Below, in pieces: positions 60,429-64,000 of a stretch of DNA of 64,000 nt. The stretch spans positions 2,604,001 to 2,668,000 of the forward strand of contig NZ_OZ034983.1 of the NCBI RefSeq assembly GCF_964030845.1. Direction: 5' to 3'. The position numbers and the translations under genes were made by a program. How positions within the stretch are numbered: position 1 is the stretch's first letter; the number at the start of each line of letters is the position of its first letter. This DNA comes from Candidatus Fukatsuia endosymbiont of Tuberolachnus salignus. GTDB lineage: Bacteria > Pseudomonadota > Gammaproteobacteria > Enterobacterales > Enterobacteriaceae. Below the pieces are notes generated by a model. That model did no database searches and had not been told where the DNA came from. It saw only the letters and a list, made by a program, of their open reading frames with translations.

Positions 60429-61193
60429 TTATGATGCGATGCTAAGTTCTTTTTCGTGGGTGAAGTGCCCGTCCCAATGGGTTTTCATTGGCAACTTATT
60501 TTTGCGGTAGAGGTCAAATAATCGGATTGCCCCTTTGCGCAGTAAAACGGGTTGATACTTGATAAAGTCATCACCGCTATGAATGCTGATTTTATGTTGA
60601 TGTTCCGTCAGATATCGGTCACGTGCATAAGAGGTTGCACGCCAGCGGATATGGGATTTACTTTCGTTATAAAGCCAATTTCTGTCCGCTAAACAGTGAT
60701 TAATCTGCTGTGTATTAATACCGTTGAGCATTTTGCAAAACTGAGTCGTCGTTATTCCTTCCTTAAACAGGTTTTTCAACTCGTGTAATTCCGCTTCCTG
60801 TTCTTTGTTCACTAAGGCTAACCTGGTTTTTTCGCGAAACTGCTCTGCCCATGCCATAGCCGCAACAGGGGGGTCTTCGAAATTAGGTAATATGCAGACA
60901 GGCCGTGTTGCTTTCTCTTCCAGCTCCCGCCAGCGCGTGGCGACTTTATGGCGAAGTGGAATACTGTAACCCATGACCAATGTCATGGTTAAATCTTGGT
61001 CAAGTAAATATTCCTGATAAGTGCGACCATTGGTGTCTTTGTAATCTCCCGAAAACTCGGGAGATTGAATATTGAGCGATTCGAACATTTTTCGGCAGTC
61101 GACTAGCACATGATCATGACGTTTACCCGTTAGTCGAGCAATTTCACGGCTAGACATTTTTACCTGTTGATAGATAGTGATGACATTTGACAT
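60429..61193 (-). CDS. Phage regulatory protein, Rha family with KilAC-like C-terminus
   Basis: The 254-residue product has a Rha-type N-terminal domain (KMSSREIARLTGKRHDHVLV, then NGRTYQEYLLDQDLTMTLVM with RHKVATRWRELE) and a C-terminal domain like phage antirepressor KilAC (LKNLFKEGITTTQFCKMLNG; INHCLADRNWLY; DRYLTEHQHKI). Such proteins act in lysogeny control or antirepression. AAGATAAGGAA lies upstream of ATG 61193. The frame is intact. It supports a prophage origin for the element. Confidence 0.85.
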   Translation of the reverse strand: MSNVITIYQQVKMSSREIARLTGKRHDHVLVDCRKMFESLNIQSPEFSGDYKDTNGRTYQEYLLDQDLTMTLVMGYSIPLRHKVATRWRELEEKATRPVCILPNFEDPPVAAMAWAEQFREKTRLALVNKEQEAELHELKNLFKEGITTTQFCKMLNGINTQQINHCLADRNWLYNESKSHIRWRATSYARDRYLTEHQHKISIHSGDDFIKYQPVLLRKGAIRLFDLYRKNKLPMKTHWDGHFTHEKELSIAS

Positions 61194-61384
61194 AGAGAAA
61201 TTCCTTATCTTGAACTTATATGGTGATTAACTCATCAGTGAAGTGGGGTTTGCGGGCACTTCCCATCCGATAACCGAGAAGGTATCCATCTTGGGATGGT
61301 TCCAGCGTGTTGTGTGTTTATTAACCGAATGACTGTCAATTAGTTCCTGAACGCTTTAAGCTCTTCACCTTCTACCTTGTGATA

Positions 61385-61484
61385 TAGCAATGGCCGTATA
61401 AGTTGACTGTAAAAATTTACACTAATACATTGATATTAAATAATATTTACTGGTAAAATAAATCATGTTACATGGCCCCTGCTA
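61385..61484. repeat. Element C, IS630-derived MITE, copy 2
   Basis: 100 bp, same length and interior as the copy at 45812 but inverted, with TA on each side. It interrupts the ORF6N-domain gene, whose truncated frame terminates inside it. Confidence 0.85.
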
Positions 61485-61669
61485 TAATGCTTACTCTCAA
61501 TGAATCTCTCTTTATTCCGTTTAAAATTTTGCTGAATGTTATTACTATCCGTACCGTATCCTTGTGCTAACAGTTCAGTGGTGATAACCCGCTTGTGGTG
61601 ATAGATAATAACGGGTAAGTTTTCGGGACTTAATGGGGCTTGTTGATGAATATCAATGATATTTGGCAT
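61463..61669 (-). pseudogene. ORF6N-domain phage protein, truncated by element C
   Basis: The frame starts MPNIIDIHQQAPLSPENLPV and continues IIYHHKRVITTELLAQGYGT, NNIQQNFKRNKERF, the ORF6N DNA-binding domain found in phage antirepressors. After ESKHY the coding sequence runs into element C, which supplies SRGHVT and a stop. Beyond the element (below 61385) no continuation is recognisable, so the C-terminal part is lost. The start resembles that of the neighbouring Rha-type gene (MSNVITIYQQ), suggesting a shared leader. Confidence 0.75.
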
Positions 61670-61908
61670 GCAAAATTCCTCACAAATGAATTGCGATTCG
61701 TAGAATCCCGGTACGTTACCGAGATGAGAGATTAATTACGTCTTGGTGTTGTGCCAGCGGGGAGCTGAGCGTTTAGGCTTCTATTAACAAAATTGGCGAA
61801 TACCATCCCATCTTTGAAACGATCACAAAGATGGTAGGCTAAAGGTGAATTTAGTTTTATTGAAGGTGTATAATTGCTCATTGTCTGACCCATAACACGC
61901 TATGGGCG

Positions 61909-61937
61909 TAAAAAAACCGCACTACTTATGTATGCGG
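61909..61937 (-). terminator. Rho-independent terminator downstream of the Rpn gene
   Basis: On the minus strand CCGCA and TGCGG form a short stem followed by a run of seven T. It lies about 100 bp after the stop codon of the leftward Rpn-family gene. A second perfect inverted repeat, GGCTGAAT and ATTCAGCC, lies at 61986-62005 between them. Confidence 0.6.
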
Positions 61938-62034
61938 CATTCGCTAGTTAAAGTTATTTAACACCTTTAACGAAATATTCCTCGAGGCTGAATCATCATT
62001 CAGCCCGTCCGGGTATAGCAGGTGTTAAGACACC

Positions 62035-63006
62035 TTAATGTAGCAATACTTCAATATCTTTAATATCTTGGTCAGAAAGTCCAGTATATTTTTTAATCTT
62101 TTCTTTGCTTGCTCCGTCAGCAAGAAGTTCTTTCGCGATTTTTAAGGACGCTTGTTTTTCTCCCTGTTGCATGCCCTGTTGCATGCCCTGTTGCATGCCC
62201 TGTTGCATGCCCTGTTGCATGCCCCGTTTTTCGCCCCGTTTTTCGCCCCGTTTTTCGAGTTGTTGTGCAATCGTCATAATGTCCTCACGGTAAGTGGGTG
62301 TCTGATCCACGAGCGCTTTGAAGAACTTTTCAGTATTCTTCGTTTCCCCTTGGTAGGTGATATAATAGAGCAAAGCGTGGAACAATTCACGGTTTGTATA
62401 ACCTTTATTCAATAGTTCTGCAATGGGTCCGACCATGTTTATCATATCACGCATGTAAATGTGTTTTTGCACCAGTTCCATCAACGCCACATGGCCGTGT
62501 GTCATGATTTCCTCATCAGGAATAACGCTAATATCCACCAAAGGAAACGGCTTGGTGTAGATTTCTCTGGCTAGCTCCGGGTCAACAAAACAATCCATCA
62601 AATCCCTGCTGTAAGGATAGGGCCGCCTTTTCCCGTGATAAAACAATATCGGCACCACAATAGGTAATTTTTCGTTCGGGTTTTTGTCAAAATATTTTTG
62701 CCAAATCCCCACACAATAGCGTAATTCACGAAACGTCATCAAAAGTTGCGGGTTGCTTTGATGTTCGATAATACACTGAATGTACGCCTTGCTGCCGTCG
62801 TTCATCTGCATTGAATAAACAATATCAGAGAAATATTGTCTCAAATTTTCATCAACAAAGGAGCAATCTTCTACTTTCAGTGTAGAAAGGTCACATTTCT
62901 TCAAAACAGCGGGCGGTAAATGTGTTTTCAAAAAGTCTCGTGCCACCTCAAGATTACCCAAAAACTTCTTACAGAAGGCGTCGTGAGGAGAAATTATTGC
63001 TTTCAT
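62035..63006 (-). CDS. Rpn-family recombination-promoting nuclease (PD-(D/E)XK, transposase_31)
   Basis: The 323-residue protein starts MKAIISPHDAFCKKFLGNLE. The nuclease-fold core is recognisable by FSDIVYSMQM and AYIQCIIEHQSNP (acid and Glu-x-Gln positions), followed by ELRYCVGIWQKY and LPIVVPILFYHG, all typical of the RpnA/YhgA-like family. These enzymes cut DNA and promote RecA-independent recombination; some are part of host-defence or mobile-element biology. A tandem array near the C-terminus (three EKRG, five MQQG units) forms a flexible linker. The C-terminal LSDQDIKDIEVLLH is also family-like. The frame is intact. Confidence 0.88.
   Translation of the reverse strand: MKAIISPHDAFCKKFLGNLEVARDFLKTHLPPAVLKKCDLSTLKVEDCSFVDENLRQYFSDIVYSMQMNDGSKAYIQCIIEHQSNPQLLMTFRELRYCVGIWQKYFDKNPNEKLPIVVPILFYHGKRRPYPYSRDLMDCFVDPELAREIYTKPFPLVDISVIPDEEIMTHGHVALMELVQKHIYMRDMINMVGPIAELLNKGYTNRELFHALLYYITYQGETKNTEKFFKALVDQTPTYREDIMTIAQQLEKRGEKRGEKRGMQQGMQQGMQQGMQQGMQQGEKQASLKIAKELLADGASKEKIKKYTGLSDQDIKDIEVLLH
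62162..62257. repeat. Tandem 12-bp repeats within the Rpn gene
   Basis: Five perfect copies of CCCTGTTGCATG are followed by three perfect copies of CCCCGTTTTTCG. They encode MQQG and EKRG units. The number can vary without shifting the frame, so protein linker length may vary between strains. Confidence 0.95.
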
Positions 63007-63116
63007 CGCTTTATCCTAAGCTTAATATAACGACGTTTCAGAAAGGCATGCCCTGTATCATACCATCTCTGCCCCTGTTTTGATGTTGACGACCACTTTT
63101 TTCAGTGGCGTTATCT

Positions 63117-63737
63117 TCATGCCACTTTCCCATACGTTTTAATCTGTTCGATTTCATCTTCAAGTTCCTGAAGAAATTTTCGCACTTCTGTTTCAATTTC
63201 CTTGCCCAGTGCCTCATCAAAGTGAATGCGCTTTTTGAAGTAGGCTAATGTGTCAGGCAGTCGATTATCATAGCTGACAAAGTCACACCATCGACGCCCC
63301 GTACACAGCATTTGCGCGTGCATTTGCAGGAGGTATTTTTTTTCTGGTTCACCTGTTCTTATCGTTTTCAGATGCGTCCAGGTTTTGGGGCATTTAATCT
63401 CGATCAGGCCATCCTCATTAACCAATCCGTCGGGACTGGCCGCAAACCCCTCAATAGTGGGGTGGTCGACGAGACCGACCTCCGTGACCTCTACTGCAAA
63501 TTCACGCAAGATGTAAGCCTCACGGGCGACGGGTTCCAGTGCTGTCCCGTGCTTCATGTCGAGCGTGACAAAGGTGTCTTCCCGTTTCCCCGTCAGACGC
63601 TGGCAAATCAGCTCGGCCCTGTATTTTTTTCGCGTTGCGGCGTCGCCTGTTTTTACTTTTGCCATCACCTCTGCCAATTTGCTGGCTGTGACCTTGCCGC
63701 ATCTTGCAGCAAACCAGGCTTCTGTTCGTTGTTCCAT
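63117..63737 (-). CDS. YqaJ/lambda-exonuclease family nuclease
   Basis: The 206-residue protein starts MEQRTEAWFAARCGKVTASK, the substrate-binding start of YqaJ-type phage exonucleases. The PD-(D/E)XK active site is visible as FAASPDGLV and GLIEIKCPK, with HGTALEPVAREAY upstream and LQMHAQMLCTGRRWCDFVSY downstream. These enzymes degrade one strand of double-stranded DNA for single-strand-annealing recombination together with a RecT/Bet-type annealase; none is seen here. GAGG 5 nt before ATG 63737 decides the start. Its stop overlaps the start of a 20-codon frame (63058-63120, MKITPLKKVVVNIKTGAEMV), possibly the remnant of the next gene. Confidence 0.88.
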   Translation of the reverse strand: MEQRTEAWFAARCGKVTASKLAEVMAKVKTGDAATRKKYRAELICQRLTGKREDTFVTLDMKHGTALEPVAREAYILREFAVEVTEVGLVDHPTIEGFAASPDGLVNEDGLIEIKCPKTWTHLKTIRTGEPEKKYLLQMHAQMLCTGRRWCDFVSYDNRLPDTLAYFKKRIHFDEALGKEIETEVRKFLQELEDEIEQIKTYGKVA

Positions 63738-63769
63738 TTTTACCTCGATAAATTGTCTTGTCATCAAAA

Positions 63770-64000
63770 CGGAGAACCGCTCGTAGAGTAGGTCTCTGGT
63801 TTGACATCATCTCCCCAGCGACCTCTCGTCAAACCGTGCTTGCAGTTTTCCCGTACACGGCTTTCCGACTGTCTTCTTTCCACAGCGTTACGACGGCACA
63901 GGTCGGGCATACCGACTCCCTTCATCTCCGGTTATGGACAGGCTGTACAGCTTAAACAGCCCGTGGTAATCGTAGAACCAGGACGGCGGGTGGTCCCTCC
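63770..64000 (-). other. Group II intron, 3' end with domain V; continues beyond the window
   Basis: On the minus strand 63863-63831 forms a domain V-like hairpin: AAGCCGTG pairs with CACGGTTT, a catalytic AGC triad sits in the lower stem, and GGGAAAACTG caps the top, 33 nt against the usual 34. Downstream are a domain VI-like segment and a 3' end near CTACTCTACGAG (about 63780). Upstream sequence to 64000 is structured and not obviously coding. The reverse transcriptase gene would lie to the right, outside the window. The intron sits just upstream of the YqaJ-type gene. Confidence 0.65.

Noticed and set aside
62162..62257. CRISPR-like array
   Set aside because: The units are contiguous 12-bp repeats without spacers and are in frame within a coding gene.

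Overview
The window reads as a chromosome segment of a gammaproteobacterium of the order Enterobacterales. Its core genes (trmB, hemL, glnE, parE, tolC, purL, cydAB, tolQRAB-pal) encode proteins close in length and motif to their Escherichia and Yersinia counterparts, and three ERIC elements, typical of enterobacteria, are present. The genome looks like that of a facultative insect symbiont or a recently host-restricted lineage, for example the aphid symbionts Regiella or Hamiltonella. The evidence is that neighbouring genes are missing from conserved operons, blocks from distant parts of the enteric map are joined at short repeats, decaying insertion sequences are dense, and genes for type III secretion effector-like proteins are present. 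The genus is an inference from memory; no search was run.

Region 1 (1-39.4 kb) is mostly core chromosome: yggX-mutY, trmB, hemL, glnE, gpmA, a CPBP protease, acrZ-modA, pgl, parE, cpdA, nudF, tolC-ygiB-ygiC, ribB, ubiK, the aspS-yebC-ruvC-ruvA group, yecN, purL with a PurR-type operator, a secreted protein of unknown function, cydABX, tolQRAB-pal-cpoB and tRNA-Lys. Expected partners are missing at their usual places: modBC, yqiA, yqiB, nudB, ruvB, ybgE and ybgC. Three small-repeat families (ERIC, element A, element B) sit at most of the joins. They have also supplied the ends of some reading frames (pgl, mutY, probably tolQ). An unrelated gene at 20.0-21.1 kb encodes a Cys-His-Asp, papain-like candidate effector.

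Region 2 (39.4-57 kb) is an accessory island of IS debris: IS630 (two types), IS3, IS4, IS982 and IS5 families. It carries three virulence- or symbiosis-like loci: a subtilisin-family protease interrupted by one amber codon, a SopB-type inositol phosphatase effector with its SigE-type chaperone, and a YopT-family (peptidase C58) cysteine protease. Two near-identical 1,094-bp IS630 copies in opposite orientation bracket the subtilase and the sopB/sigE pair. The secretion apparatus these effectors would need is not in the window.

Region 3 (57-64 kb) is one end of an integrated phage or genomic island. A 3' tRNA-Arg fragment (attachment site) is followed by a tyrosine integrase, an excisionase-like protein, small phage proteins, two LuxR-type regulators, a Rha/KilA-type antirepressor, a broken ORF6N gene, an Rpn-family nuclease with tandem repeats and a YqaJ-type exonuclease. 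The 3' end of a group II intron lies at the right edge.
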